Assembly (NCBI RefSeq): GCF_003350545.1
Contig: NZ_QQBA01000006.1
Coordinates: 112,046 to 176,045 of the forward strand
Direction: 5' to 3'
Length of the DNA stretch: 64,000 nt
Source: Flavobacterium glaciei
GTDB lineage: Bacteria; Bacteroidota; Bacteroidia; Flavobacteriales; Flavobacteriaceae
Position 1 is the stretch's first letter. Every line of letters starts with the position of its first letter. Of this stretch, positions 43,730 through 53,506 are shown one piece after another. A model generated the notes under the pieces. The model was not told where the DNA came from, ran no database searches, and saw only the letters and a program-made list of their open reading frames with translations. A program made the translations under genes and the position numbers.

Positions 43730-43863
43730 TAATCTAAATACACATCAAATTTGGGCTTTATTGGCCTAAATTCTCCTAACTCTGAATAAGTACAAGAAGC
43801 ATAAGCTTTTAAGCAACAATTAAGAGAAGAAGTTTAGTAGTTGATTAACAGAAGAAAGCACTC

Positions 43864-45252
43864 TTACTTCCCGATGCAGAAATTAGCAAATATATTTCCC
43901 AGTAATTCATCATTAGTTACCTGTCCGGTAATCATTCCAAACTGGTACAAAGCTTCCTTAATATCTAATGCCATTAAATCTGAGGACAAGTTCGTTTCAA
44001 GACCAAATTTGACTTTTTGGATTTCATCTAAAGCTTTTAGTAGCGAATCGTAATGTCTTGTATTTGTGACGATTGTTTCATTATTTCGTAAAGCACCAGT
44101 ATTTACAAAAGAAAGCAATTGATTTTTTAAATCCTCAACGCCTAATTTTTCTTTTGCAGAAATTAGTAAGATTTCTGGAATTTCAGATTTCAAATTTTCG
44201 ATTTCACTATCTTCTAATTTGTCCGCTTTGTTACCAATGATTACTAACGGTTTCAACGGAAACTGATTTTTAATTTTTTCCAGTTCTACTTTTAACTTTA
44301 AACCAGAAACTTTAAACTCGGAACTGTCAAATAGAAAGACAACAACCTGTGCTTGTTCAATTTTTTCAAACGTTTTACGAATTCCAATGCTTTCTACTAA
44401 ATCTTCTGTTTGTCGAATTCCCGCAGTGTCTATAAATCTAAATCCGATACCGCCAATAACTAATTCATCTTCGATTGTGTCTCGTGTTGTTCCCGCAATT
44501 TCTGAAACAATGGCACGTTCTTCATTTAGTAAAGCATTCAAAAGTGTCGATTTTCCCACATTGGGTTCACCCACGATAGCTACAGGAATTCCATTTTTAA
44601 TCACATTTCCTACTGCAAAAGAATCAATCAATCGTTTCAGTACAAACTCAATTCGGTTCAATAAATCATGAAATTGTGTTCTATCGGCAAATTCAACATC
44701 TTCTTCGGCAAAGTCTAATTCGAGTTCGATAAGTGAGGCAAAGTTTAATAATTCTTCTCTCAATTTGGCAATTTCATTAGAGAAACCTCCGCGCATTTGC
44801 TGCATCGCAATTTGATGTGACGCTTCGTTATCTGACGAAATCAAATCGGCTACTGCTTCGGCCTGTGATAAATCTATTTTTCCATTTAAGAAAGCTCTTA
44901 ATGTAAATTCACCAGGATCAGCCATTCGACAACCTTTTCGAAGTAATAACTGAATGATTTGCTGTTGAATATAAGTGGAACCATGGCAGGAAATTTCAAT
45001 CGTATTTTCGCCGGTATAAGAATTTGGCCCTTTGAAAATGGACACCAAAACTTCATCTAAAGTTTTGGAATCATCCATAATATGTCCTAAATGCAATGTG
45101 TGCGTTTTTTGTGTCGTTAATTCTTTATTCTTTATAGATTTAAAAACAGTATTACCAATAGTAATGGCTTCGTGGCCGGAAATCCGAATTACGGCTATAG
45201 CTCCCGCTCCCGAAGGAGTAGCCAATGCCACTATGCAATCTTGAGGTATCAT
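43864..45252 (-). CDS. mnmE: tRNA modification GTPase MnmE
   Basis: With MnmG, installs the carboxymethylaminomethyl group on U34 of several tRNAs. It has 462 residues: an N-terminal formyl-THF-binding domain (IVALATPSGAGAIAVIRISG), a helical domain (GEFTLRAFLNGKIDLSQAEAV), a G domain with G1 GEPNVGKST near 232, G3 DTAGIRQTEDLVESIGI and G4 GNKADK, and the catalytic C-terminal tetrapeptide CIGK at the very end. The ATG at 45250-45252 (MIPQDCIVALATP) gives the standard N-terminus; a TTG 21 bases upstream is unlikely. Single gene. Confidence 0.97.
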   Translation of the reverse strand: MIPQDCIVALATPSGAGAIAVIRISGHEAITIGNTVFKSIKNKELTTQKTHTLHLGHIMDDSKTLDEVLVSIFKGPNSYTGENTIEISCHGSTYIQQQIIQLLLRKGCRMADPGEFTLRAFLNGKIDLSQAEAVADLISSDNEASHQIAMQQMRGGFSNEIAKLREELLNFASLIELELDFAEEDVEFADRTQFHDLLNRIEFVLKRLIDSFAVGNVIKNGIPVAIVGEPNVGKSTLLNALLNEERAIVSEIAGTTRDTIEDELVIGGIGFRFIDTAGIRQTEDLVESIGIRKTFEKIEQAQVVVFLFDSSEFKVSGLKLKVELEKIKNQFPLKPLVIIGNKADKLEDSEIENLKSEIPEILLISAKEKLGVEDLKNQLLSFVNTGALRNNETIVTNTRHYDSLLKALDEIQKVKFGLETNLSSDLMALDIKEALYQFGMITGQVTNDELLGNIFANFCIGK

Positions 45253-45426
45253 AATATGTACAATTTTATGCAAAAGTAAGGAAAATTAAGGACGCACCAA
45301 TTAGCTAAGGAGAATCCGCTAGTCTTATTTTTTGTTAAAAATTTGCCAAAGTGATAATTATCATATTTCTTCACGTGAATGTTTTGTAAATTTATAAAAC
45401 ATTGATTTTAAGTCAATTATGTCTTT

Positions 45427-46257
45427 ATGAAAAAAATATTATTTCCAACCGATTTTTCAAATGTTTCAATTAATGCATTTATTTATGCGTTAAAATTAGC
45501 TGATTCTATCAACGCAGAAATCATCACAATGCATGTGTATCAATTGCCACAGGCTAATTATATAAATGTAGCAGAGTATTTGCATGAAATTTATGATGTT
45601 ACGGAGTTGAGTAATTTTGAAAATTATAAAGACGAGATTCCCGTTCTGAGACGTATTGCTGAAGAAAATAATTTGAATCACATAAAAATTAGTCATGCAT
45701 TGATTTTAGGGAATTTAATTGAAGAAATTCAAAAAATCACTAAGCACGAGAACATTGATTTTATAGTAATGGGGACTAAAGGTGCCACTGGTCTAAAAGA
45801 AACAATTTTTGGTACAATGGCTATAAAAGTGATGAATGATGTCAAAGCTGTAGTTTTAGTTATTCCAGAACGATGCAAATATGAACCGTTTAAAAAATTA
45901 CTTTTTATTACTGAATATCAATCAGATGATGTACAATCTTTCATGAAAGTTAAGGCTTTTGCCAAGATATTTCAGGCGCATATTGATTGCCTTCAAGTAG
46001 TTCCTCAAGATCATGAAGATAATGATAAAAATATGCATCACAGAGAGGAATTAATGGATGATAGTAGTATTAAAATGCATTCTGTAACAGGGAATGACGT
46101 TGAAGGAATTATATTAAATTTTATCGATTCACATAAAATCAATATGATTGCAATGCATGTACATCACAAAAATTTCTATGAAAAACTATTCGAAATCAGT
46201 CTTTCAAAAAAATTGGCATTTCATATTAATATACCGATTTTGGCAATTCATGAATAA
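45427..46257 (+). CDS. Universal stress protein (tandem UspA domains), first copy
   Basis: A 276-residue protein of two UspA domains. The first starts KKILFPTDFSNVSINAFIYAL and ends with the nucleotide-binding loop GTKGATGLKETIFGTMAIKV (G-x2-G-x9-G-S/T type) near 115-135. The second (about 155-276) is divergent and lacks a clear glycine loop (FITEYQSDDVQSFMKVKAFA), so only one ATP site is likely. Probably cytoplasmic, induced under stress or redox change. A close relative follows 78 bp downstream. The region before it (45300-45426) may hold the promoter. Confidence 0.9.
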   Translation: MKKILFPTDFSNVSINAFIYALKLADSINAEIITMHVYQLPQANYINVAEYLHEIYDVTELSNFENYKDEIPVLRRIAEENNLNHIKISHALILGNLIEEIQKITKHENIDFIVMGTKGATGLKETIFGTMAIKVMNDVKAVVLVIPERCKYEPFKKLLFITEYQSDDVQSFMKVKAFAKIFQAHIDCLQVVPQDHEDNDKNMHHREELMDDSSIKMHSVTGNDVEGIILNFIDSHKINMIAMHVHHKNFYEKLFEISLSKKLAFHINIPILAIHE

Positions 46258-46335
46258 AAATAGTCTAATTAGATGATGCTCAAAATGAAGATTAATAATT
46301 AAATCTGGTACACGAACTATTTTAATACTTGTAAA

Positions 46336-47169
46336 ATGAAAAAAATTTTATTTCCAACCGATTTTTCTGAAGTGTCTACAAATGCCTTTGTTCATGCTTT
46401 AGAATTTGCCAAAATAGTTCAAGGCGAACTCGTTTTGTTGCATACATTTCAATTGCCAATATATGACAATCAGTTTTTTCCAGAAAATTATGCTGTTATT
46501 TATGATTCGTTGGAGTTAGCTCAATTTGATATGTTTAAAGAGGAACTCCCAAAATTACGAGCCATAGCTGAAGAGCGACATTTGGATAAAATTAAGATGT
46601 CTCACCGTTTAATGGATGGCGATTTGTTACATAATATCAAAAAATCAATCAAAGAGGATAATATTGATTTTGTAATCATGGGAACTTCCGGCGCCACAGG
46701 TTGGGAAGCTTTTTTTGTGGGTACCAATACTGAATCAGTAATTTCTGGAATAGAAGTTCCAATGTTGTGTGTACCTGCAGAAGCAAAATTTAAAAAAATT
46801 GAAATTATAGGATTTACAACTCGTTTTAGAAATAAAGACAAAAATGCATTGAAAATGGTTTTGAATATTGCCAAAAAAACTAAAGCCAAAGTAAAATGTT
46901 TGTATGTAAAAACCAGTGATTCTGATGTTTCAAAAGATACTGTTGCTAATTGGGAAGCTGAATTTATCAATGAACCCATAGATTTCTATGTCATTAATAG
47001 CGACGCCGTAAAAGAAACAATTTTGGATTTCATCATGTACAAGGAAGTAGATGTCTTGACAATGCTAACTTATAAAAGAGGTTTTTTTGAAGGTATTTTT
47101 AATCCTAGTTTGACTAAAAAAGTTGTCACTAATATTGAAGTTCCAATTTTAGCGATTCATATTGATTGA
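46336..47169 (+). CDS. Universal stress protein (tandem UspA domains), second copy
   Basis: A 277-residue paralogue of the preceding gene. The first UspA domain (KKILFPTDFSEVSTNAFVHALEF) has the loop GTSGATGWEAFFVGTNTESV near 118-138, and ends in VPMLCVP. The second domain begins IIGFTTRFRNKDKNALKMVL and again lacks a full glycine loop. The two genes match along their length at the level of a moderately old duplication (IDFIVMGTKGATG against IDFVIMGTSGATG). Tandem two-domain Usp proteins are common in flavobacteria. Same strand, likely same operon. Confidence 0.9.
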   Translation: MKKILFPTDFSEVSTNAFVHALEFAKIVQGELVLLHTFQLPIYDNQFFPENYAVIYDSLELAQFDMFKEELPKLRAIAEERHLDKIKMSHRLMDGDLLHNIKKSIKEDNIDFVIMGTSGATGWEAFFVGTNTESVISGIEVPMLCVPAEAKFKKIEIIGFTTRFRNKDKNALKMVLNIAKKTKAKVKCLYVKTSDSDVSKDTVANWEAEFINEPIDFYVINSDAVKETILDFIMYKEVDVLTMLTYKRGFFEGIFNPSLTKKVVTNIEVPILAIHID

Positions 47170-47258
47170 TTCAGTTCTAATAAATTGAAATCTTGAATTC
47201 TATGTAGTTCGGCATCGCCATTGCCTTTTAATTTAGACTTCATCGTAATCTATTTCGT

Positions 47259-47266
47259 TATATTTG
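47259..47266 (+). promoter_or_regulatory. Probable -7 element of the MutS-like gene
   Basis: TATATTTG, an exact TAnnTTTG match 18 bp before the ATG at 47285. A TTG -33 box at the right spacing is not obvious. Confidence 0.4.
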
Positions 47267-47284
47267 CAATTCATCAATTGAATT

Positions 47285-49057
47285 ATGGAAATATACAAAG
47301 CAAAAAAGATACACTTTTCAACGGCATTGACTGCAATTAATAAAAAGTACAATAGCATAAGTATTTTAAGACTTATAACTATTGTACTTTTTTTTGTTTC
47401 TATTTATTATTATATCAAAAAAAGTGAAATTATTTTCATAATTGCTGCCGTTTTTCTATTTGGATTATTTGTAATATTGATGCGAATTCATTCCAAATTA
47501 GTTTTTGAAAAACAAGTTAATCAAGCCTTATTTGATATAAATGAAAACGAAATATCCTATTTAGAAAGAAGCAAAATTCCTTTCGAAAACGGACAGGAAT
47601 TCAATGATTTTCACCATCCGTCTTCGTATGATTTAGATATTTTTGGTGAACATTCTTTGTTTCAAAACTTGAATAGAACCGCTACTTTTATTGGTAAAAA
47701 AACATTTGCAAACCAATTGTTGTCAATATTGCCTAATCATGAGATAACCAGAAATCACCAAGCAATCAAAGAATTATCTGAAAAGTTAGATTGGCGACAT
47801 GAATTTTTGGCTTTCGCCAAAGTAAGCAATGACAATCAATCGAATTATGAAACGCTACTCAAGTGGAGAACATTCAATAGTACACCATTATCTAAAACTA
47901 GTATTTTTATATCTTATTTTTCACCAGTTCTCTTTTTGGGATTTCTGATTGCTTATGTAGTGACTTCTAACACCTTTTTTGCCTCAGTTTTGTCGTATTT
48001 GTTTGTTATTAATCTAATGATTTTAGGACGTTTTATAAAGCGAATCCAAGCTGAAGTAGCTAATTCTACAAACATTGATAAAACTATTCATCAATATAGT
48101 TTGCTGTTGCAAAAAATTGAAAACGAATCTTTTCAATCACAAAAGTTAATCGATTTGCAGCAAAAACTAATGTTCAAAAAAGAAAATGCCAGCGTTCATT
48201 TGAAACAATTAGCAGGTTTGTTTTCTAATATGGACAGCATCAGTAATTTTGTAACAGCTATAGTTTTTAATGGCACGTTTCTGTTTAATTTACACGTTTT
48301 AAAATCATTAATTCAATGGAAAAAAGACCATGCGGAAGCTTTAGAAAATTGGTTAGAAGTTATAGGTGAATTCGAAATGCTAAATAGTTTAGCTAATTTT
48401 GCTTATAACAATCCAGAGTTTGTGTATCCAACTTTAAACACCAATTTTGAAATTGATTTTACGGATTTAAGTCATCCTTTACTAAATGAAAAAACCAGAA
48501 TAGGAAATGATGTAAGTTTTCATCCTGAATCTTTTATGATTTTAACGGGTTCAAATATGTCCGGTAAAAGTACTTTTTTAAGAAGTTTAGGAATTAACAT
48601 GGTTTTATCAGGAATGGGTTCGCCAGTTTGTGCCAGTCAGGCTAATGTGCATCCGTTGCCAGTTTTAGTTTCCATGCGATTATCTGATTCGTTGTCCGAT
48701 AGTGAATCGTATTTCTTTGCCGAAATCAAACGCTTAAAGCAAATTATGGACGAATTGGAACACAGACCCGCATTTGTTTTATTAGACGAAATATTACGTG
48801 GAACCAATTCAGATGATAAACGCAATGGAACAATTGAAGTGGTGAAAAAAGTGATTGGCAAAAAAGCCATTGGAGCCATAGCTACGCATGATATTGAAGT
48901 TTGCTTGACCACCAATGAATATCCAAATACATTAACCAATAAATGTTTTGAGGTTGAAATTATAAATAATGAACTTCATTTTGATTACAAATTGCGTGAC
49001 GGAATTTGTAAAAATAGAAGCGCTACTTTCTTGATGAAAAAAATGGGAGTGATTTAG
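47285..49057 (+). CDS. Membrane-anchored MutS-family ATPase
   Basis: A 590-residue protein with the ATPase domain of MutS at the C-terminus: Walker A ILTGSNMSGKSTFLRS near residue 421, SESYFFAEIKRLKQIMDE (signature region), Walker B FVLLDEILRGTNSDDKRNGT near 497 and switch ATHDIEVC near 530. The N-terminus has two hydrophobic pairs (about 27-64, ITIVLFFVSIYYYI and IFIIAAVFLFGLFVILM; and about 205-250, ISYFSPVLFLGFLIAYVV), with a helical linker between. There is no mismatch-recognition domain. It is thus a MutS-like, membrane-attached ATPase, not canonical MutS; its role in repair is not established. It is flanked by usp genes and dnaN. Confidence 0.88.
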   Translation: MEIYKAKKIHFSTALTAINKKYNSISILRLITIVLFFVSIYYYIKKSEIIFIIAAVFLFGLFVILMRIHSKLVFEKQVNQALFDINENEISYLERSKIPFENGQEFNDFHHPSSYDLDIFGEHSLFQNLNRTATFIGKKTFANQLLSILPNHEITRNHQAIKELSEKLDWRHEFLAFAKVSNDNQSNYETLLKWRTFNSTPLSKTSIFISYFSPVLFLGFLIAYVVTSNTFFASVLSYLFVINLMILGRFIKRIQAEVANSTNIDKTIHQYSLLLQKIENESFQSQKLIDLQQKLMFKKENASVHLKQLAGLFSNMDSISNFVTAIVFNGTFLFNLHVLKSLIQWKKDHAEALENWLEVIGEFEMLNSLANFAYNNPEFVYPTLNTNFEIDFTDLSHPLLNEKTRIGNDVSFHPESFMILTGSNMSGKSTFLRSLGINMVLSGMGSPVCASQANVHPLPVLVSMRLSDSLSDSESYFFAEIKRLKQIMDELEHRPAFVLLDEILRGTNSDDKRNGTIEVVKKVIGKKAIGAIATHDIEVCLTTNEYPNTLTNKCFEVEIINNELHFDYKLRDGICKNRSATFLMKKMGVI

Positions 49058-49214
49058 TGAGGTCTTTATGACTTCTTAAATTTTGCGTTCAGTTTGTCTC
49101 TGTGAGGAACGAAGCAAACCCACTAAAGCAAGCAGCCGAAATGAATCATCGAAAAGGAAAACACAATGAAATTTAGCCTTGTTTAGAATAACATAAAGTG
49201 AAACACATAAAAGC

Positions 49215-49248
49215 AAAAAAACCATCAAGTAATTAAACGAGATGGTTT
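49215..49248 (-). terminator. Terminator of dnaN
   Basis: AAACCATC / GATGGTTT hairpin with an A run on the plus strand that becomes a U tract on the minus strand, about 45 bp past the dnaN stop. Confidence 0.75.
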
Positions 49249-49294
49249 CTTAAATATATAAATTGGTTTGGTTAATAGCGTATTTTAAACCGAA

Positions 49295-50413
49295 CTAGCT
49301 GTTCAGCATTACAGGCATTACAAGCATCGTTACAGTTTCACCTTCTTCTAATCCATCAACAGGAGTAAGGATTCCGGCTCTGTTTGGTAATGACATTTCA
49401 AGCATAATCATATCGGATTGTAGGTTTGTCAACATTTCAGTCAAGAAACGAGAATTATACCCTATTTGCATATCATCACCTTGATAATCACAGGTCAATC
49501 TTTCTTCGGCTTTGTTTGAGTAGTCAATGTCTTCAGCTGAGACATTCAATTCAGCACCAGCGATTTTCAAACGAATTTGGTGTGTTGTTTTGTTCGAAAA
49601 GATGGCTACACGACGTACAGAACTCAAAAATTGAGAACGGTCAATCATTAATTTATTTGGATTTTCTTTAGGAATTACCGCTTCATAATTTGGATATTTT
49701 CCATCAATCAAACGACACATTAAAACATAATTGTCAAAAGAAAAAGTAGCATTCGAATCGTTGTATTCAATTTTAACTTCTGCATCTGAACTACCAAGAA
49801 TATTTTTTAAGATGTTCAAAGGTTTCTTTGGCATAATAAAATCAGCTACTTGAGAAGCCGTCACATCTGTACGTGCATATTTTACTAATTTATGCGCATC
49901 AGTAGCTACAAACGTAAGCCCTTGTGGTGAAAACTGAAAAAATACACCTGACATTACAGGACGCAAATCATCATTTCCAGCAGCAAATATTGTTTTACTT
50001 ATAGCAGTTGCTAAAACATCAGCAGGAACAAGAGTTACAGATGGATCGTCTAAGTTAACCGATTTTGGGAATTCGTCTCCAGGAGCATAAGCTAAAGCAT
50101 ATTTTCCAGAATTAGAACTGATTTCTATCGTACTGTTTTCTTCAACGGTAAAAGTTAAGGGTTGTTCCGGGAATGTTTTAAGGATTTCCAAAAGCAATTT
50201 TGCAGGGACAGCAACGCTTCCTTTACTTTCTGAATCAATTCCTAATGTAGCGGACATAGTAGTCTCTAAATCTGAAGCGGAAACCGTAAGTACATTATGG
50301 TCTAAATCAAATAAAAAGTTATCTAAAATAGGCAAGGTATTACTGCTATTGATAACGTTACCTAAAACTTGTAATTGTTTCAATAAGTACGAACTCGATA
50401 CTATAAATTTCAT
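49295..50413 (-). CDS. dnaN: DNA polymerase III sliding clamp (beta subunit)
   Basis: The ring-shaped processivity clamp that holds replicative polymerase on DNA. It has 372 residues, the expected length for three repeated clamp domains. Start MKFIVSSSYLLKQLQVLGNVI, then NTLPILDNFLFDL and the phrase YALAYAPGDEFPK (domain 1). Domain 2 starts near FAAGNDDLRPVMSGVFFQFS. The C-terminus IGYNSRFLTEMLTNLQ...MPVMLNS follows the DnaN pattern and ends at the hydrophobic cleft region. A TATATTTG promoter element lies at 50470-50477 on the minus strand. It is not next to dnaA or recF here, unlike in many bacteria. Confidence 0.96.
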   Translation of the reverse strand: MKFIVSSSYLLKQLQVLGNVINSSNTLPILDNFLFDLDHNVLTVSASDLETTMSATLGIDSESKGSVAVPAKLLLEILKTFPEQPLTFTVEENSTIEISSNSGKYALAYAPGDEFPKSVNLDDPSVTLVPADVLATAISKTIFAAGNDDLRPVMSGVFFQFSPQGLTFVATDAHKLVKYARTDVTASQVADFIMPKKPLNILKNILGSSDAEVKIEYNDSNATFSFDNYVLMCRLIDGKYPNYEAVIPKENPNKLMIDRSQFLSSVRRVAIFSNKTTHQIRLKIAGAELNVSAEDIDYSNKAEERLTCDYQGDDMQIGYNSRFLTEMLTNLQSDMIMLEMSLPNRAGILTPVDGLEEGETVTMLVMPVMLNS

Positions 50414-50469
50414 CTGTTTTGTTTTATTTTTTAAGGTATTTCTTTAAATCAGAAATACGATACATTTTA

Positions 50470-50477
50470 CAAATATA
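50470..50477 (-). promoter_or_regulatory. Probable -7 element of dnaN
   Basis: On the minus strand TATATTTG, an exact TAnnTTTG match about 57 bp before the dnaN ATG. No clear -33. Confidence 0.4.
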
Positions 50478-50703
50478 TCGTAAACTATTCTAGTTTGGAA
50501 ACTTTTTTATTAACATCTTTACTTTAGTCTGAAAGTCAAAAGTCGAAAGTCTGAATGCAAATTCTATTTATTATTTTATAAAAAATGGTTGCTTTATTCT
50601 GTTTCGAAAGTTAGAGTTTTACACTCTTAATATTGATAAAAAAATGTTTCCATTACTCACTATGTGTTTCGTTTTTAGACTTTAAGACTTGAGGCTTTAT
50701 TAC

Positions 50704-52389
50704 TTATTTACTATATTTTCTTTTACGTAGGAAAGTAAATACGACTCCAAAAAGTATTAAAATAAGAATTGGAAGTCCGATAGTCAGGATTTGTGTTCGG
50801 GTATAGTTTTCATAAACTTTTTCTTTATCCAATAAAGGTAAATCAAGATCTTTGCTTCGAATGTTAATAAGTCCCGTGTCATCTAATAGATAATTGACAC
50901 AATTTATCAGGAAATCTTTATTGTCATACAAATTTCCAGATCTTTGGTCATAGCCTAATTCTACTGGTTGAAAGTTTTTATCCAATTGGTTTTTGATCAA
51001 ATCCCCATCAGAAATTACAATCATTTTATTTTCTTTTCCTGCCGCTTGAAATGTTTTTTGTTCAAATGGTAACACTCTATTTTCAAACATAGATTGAAAC
51101 TTGCCTTCCAGTAAAACCGAAAGTGGAATTTTCCCTTTGTTCAAGTAATCATTTGGGGAAGTTTCTTCGGCAACGATGTTAAGATTTATTTCTGTTGGTG
51201 TTCCCAGTTTTTTCGAATATTGTGACGATTCCAAAAGAATGGTTTTCTTAATTCCGTTTTTCAAAGTATCAATAGGATTTGCAAAATCAAATTTGATTCC
51301 ACCTAAATTTTTTACAATTGGATGCATACTGTTTGGATACACTTGTGGAGCAAACTTCCAGTTGAATTCCTGAAATTGAGTCGCACTTCCTTGTTCTCCT
51401 GTGGCCAGTTTTATGGGACTTCCTTGTTCATCTTTTACCAAATCAGGATTAATTCGGATGCCGTATTTAAAGAACATATCATTCAAATTCAAATCTTTTG
51501 GATAGGCTAGAGTAGCTCCAGATGAATCGTATAAACTATCCATTTCTGCCGTCACTTGGTCAATTAGCCACAATGTTTTTCCACCATTAATGATAAATTG
51601 ATCCAAAACTTGTTTCTCAGCATCAGTAAACGTTTCGGTAGGTTTAGCGATAACAGCTAAGTCATATTTTTGTAAAGCTTCTATACTTCCAATAGGATTT
51701 TTGGCAACCGAATCTAAAGTAAAAGGACCTATATGATAACTTTCGCGCACTTGCAAAAGAAATTTGGCCATCAGAATATCTTGCAATTCACCGTTTCCTT
51801 TAATAACAGCGATTTTCTTTTGTTTGTCTTTGGTAATTTTGTTTAACGCTTCAGCAATAGAATATTCCAAATGCTGCACAGATCCTATTACTTTTTGGGT
51901 AGTTGACGCACCCATAATGTTTTTCAACAATGGAATATTTACTTCCTTATTGTCATAAACGGCAATTGCCCATGGAAAAACCATTGCTTGGGATTGCTTT
52001 CCTTTGTCATCAACGGTTATATTTATTGGTGTAAGTCCTTTTCGATACAAGTCTTTAATATTGTCCATACTTGCGTCTTCATTTTCCAAAGGATCTACGA
52101 ATTCAAAAACGATATTTTTGTTATACGCCTGAAATTCTTCCAGTAATTGTTTCGTTTCTTGTTGTAAACGTTTGAATTCGGCAGGTAAATCACCTTGCAT
52201 ATATACCTTTATAGACAACGGATTTTGAACTTGCTTAATGATATTTAAAGAAGTAGGGGAGAGCGTGTATCTTTTATCTTTTGTTAAATCAAAACGATGA
52301 AAAAACGAACTTCCTGCAATATTCGCAACCAATACAATAGCAAGGATAATCAATACTGATTTTAGGTTATTTTTCTTAGAAGTAGTCAT
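50704..52389 (-). CDS. gldG: Gliding-motility ABC transporter auxiliary protein GldG
   Basis: A 561-residue membrane protein needed with GldA and GldF for gliding in flavobacteria. The N-terminal TM (SVLIILAIVLVANIAGSSFF) is followed by the GldG signature FDLTKDKRYTLSPTSLNIIKQ and a large extracytoplasmic region with ABC-type_uncharacterised features (GKTLWLIDQVTAEMDSLYDS; FLINCVNYLLDDTGLINIRSK), and a C-terminal TM (ILTIGLPILILILFGVVFTFL) ending in RKRKYSK. The start overlaps the gldF stop (TAATG), typical of translationally coupled genes. The ATPase gldA is not in this window. Confidence 0.95.
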   Translation of the reverse strand: MTTSKKNNLKSVLIILAIVLVANIAGSSFFHRFDLTKDKRYTLSPTSLNIIKQVQNPLSIKVYMQGDLPAEFKRLQQETKQLLEEFQAYNKNIVFEFVDPLENEDASMDNIKDLYRKGLTPINITVDDKGKQSQAMVFPWAIAVYDNKEVNIPLLKNIMGASTTQKVIGSVQHLEYSIAEALNKITKDKQKKIAVIKGNGELQDILMAKFLLQVRESYHIGPFTLDSVAKNPIGSIEALQKYDLAVIAKPTETFTDAEKQVLDQFIINGGKTLWLIDQVTAEMDSLYDSSGATLAYPKDLNLNDMFFKYGIRINPDLVKDEQGSPIKLATGEQGSATQFQEFNWKFAPQVYPNSMHPIVKNLGGIKFDFANPIDTLKNGIKKTILLESSQYSKKLGTPTEINLNIVAEETSPNDYLNKGKIPLSVLLEGKFQSMFENRVLPFEQKTFQAAGKENKMIVISDGDLIKNQLDKNFQPVELGYDQRSGNLYDNKDFLINCVNYLLDDTGLINIRSKDLDLPLLDKEKVYENYTRTQILTIGLPILILILFGVVFTFLRKRKYSK

Positions 52390-53114
52390 TACGATTTGAA
52401 AGATTTTAAATTATAAACAGTAAAGGATAGAAAGACCACGGTAATGCTTGTAAAATAAAGGATATCTCTTGTGTCTAATACACCACGGCTCATGCTTTTG
52501 AAATGATCTTGCATTCCTAATGATGCGATTACAGAAGATATATTTGGAATTACAGAAGCTAAACCTTCAAAACCAAAATAGAAGAAAAAACATAAAAATA
52601 CGGCAACAATAAAAGCCACAATTTGGTTATCAGATAAAGTTGAAGTAAATACTCCAATGGCTGAATACGCTGCAATCAGGAATAATAATCCAAAATAAGA
52701 ACCAATCGTGCTTCCCATATCGAGATTGCCTTCCGGCATTCCTAAACTAGAAATTACGGCTACATAAATAAATGTTGGGATAATTGCCATCACAATCAAA
52801 AGCAAAGCACCAAGAAATTTCCCGTTTACAATTTGCCAAATACTCAATGGTTTTGTCAGTAATAATTCTAATGTTCCTTGTTTTTTTTCATCCGAAAAAC
52901 TGCGCATTGTTACCGCAGGAATTAAGAATATCAAAATCCAAGGTGCTAAGGTGAAAAATGGAGTCAAATCAGCAAAACCAGTATTCAGTATGTTATAATC
53001 TCCTTCGAAAACCCAAAGAAACAATCCGTTGATAATTAGAAAAATGGCAATTACTAAGTAACCTATGGGCGAACCGAAAAAGGATTTTATTTCTCGTAAT
53101 ACTATTGATTTCAT
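52389..53114 (-). CDS. gldF: Gliding-motility ABC transporter permease GldF
   Basis: A 241-residue integral membrane permease with six TM segments, including the first pair IGYLVIAIFLIINGLFLWVF and LAPWILIFLIPAVTMRSFSDE, and the conserved ABC-2 segment RSFSDEKKQGTLELLLTKPL. With GldG and GldA it forms the ABC transporter that gliding flavobacteria require. It overlaps gldG by one base. The gene order gldF-gldG is standard; an ABM monooxygenase and a SAM hydroxide adenosyltransferase gene lie upstream on the same strand and could share the transcript. Confidence 0.95.
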   Translation of the reverse strand: MKSIVLREIKSFFGSPIGYLVIAIFLIINGLFLWVFEGDYNILNTGFADLTPFFTLAPWILIFLIPAVTMRSFSDEKKQGTLELLLTKPLSIWQIVNGKFLGALLLIVMAIIPTFIYVAVISSLGMPEGNLDMGSTIGSYFGLLFLIAAYSAIGVFTSTLSDNQIVAFIVAVFLCFFFYFGFEGLASVIPNISSVIASLGMQDHFKSMSRGVLDTRDILYFTSITVVFLSFTVYNLKSFKS

Positions 53115-53145
53115 TTATTTTTTTGTTTAAACTTTAAACTATTTT

Positions 53146-53442
53146 TTATTCTAAAGTAACTAATTTATCCACGCTCCATGCTTCTGGTTTATCGTTGAAT
53201 AATTTCTTGGTGAATGTCCAGACATCATAAAAAAGTTCGGAATTTCTATAATTTTCTAAATCAGCTTCAGTTTCCCAATAGCTGTACGTGAAGAAAATGC
53301 TTTTGTTGTTTTTATCCTGATACAATTCTAAGAAACGATTTCCGGGCGCATTTCGTATCTTCTCTTTCATTAACTCAAAGTTTTCTAAAAATGCAGGAAT
53401 ATGTTCCTCGTGAAAACTCAATTTTACTATGCGTACAAACAT
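53146..53442 (-). CDS. ABM-domain protein (antibiotic biosynthesis monooxygenase-like)
   Basis: A 98-residue ferredoxin-like fold protein. MFVRIVKLSFHEEHIPAFLENF is the first strand-helix unit, and RFLELYQDKNNKSIFFTYSYWETEADLENY is the second, with the YWETEADLE pattern of ABM/quinol monooxygenase-like proteins. The family includes cofactorless quinol monooxygenases and heme-degrading enzymes; the active-site residues vary, so a reaction cannot be named. It lies 31 bp upstream of gldF on the same strand and 64 bp downstream of the SAM hydroxide adenosyltransferase gene, so an operon is likely though not required. Confidence 0.82.
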   Translation of the reverse strand: MFVRIVKLSFHEEHIPAFLENFELMKEKIRNAPGNRFLELYQDKNNKSIFFTYSYWETEADLENYRNSELFYDVWTFTKKLFNDKPEAWSVDKLVTLE

Positions 53443-53506
53443 TTAGATTTATGATTATTGATTAACGATTTATGATTTCAGATTATTAACTGATTGCTGA
53501 ACACTG

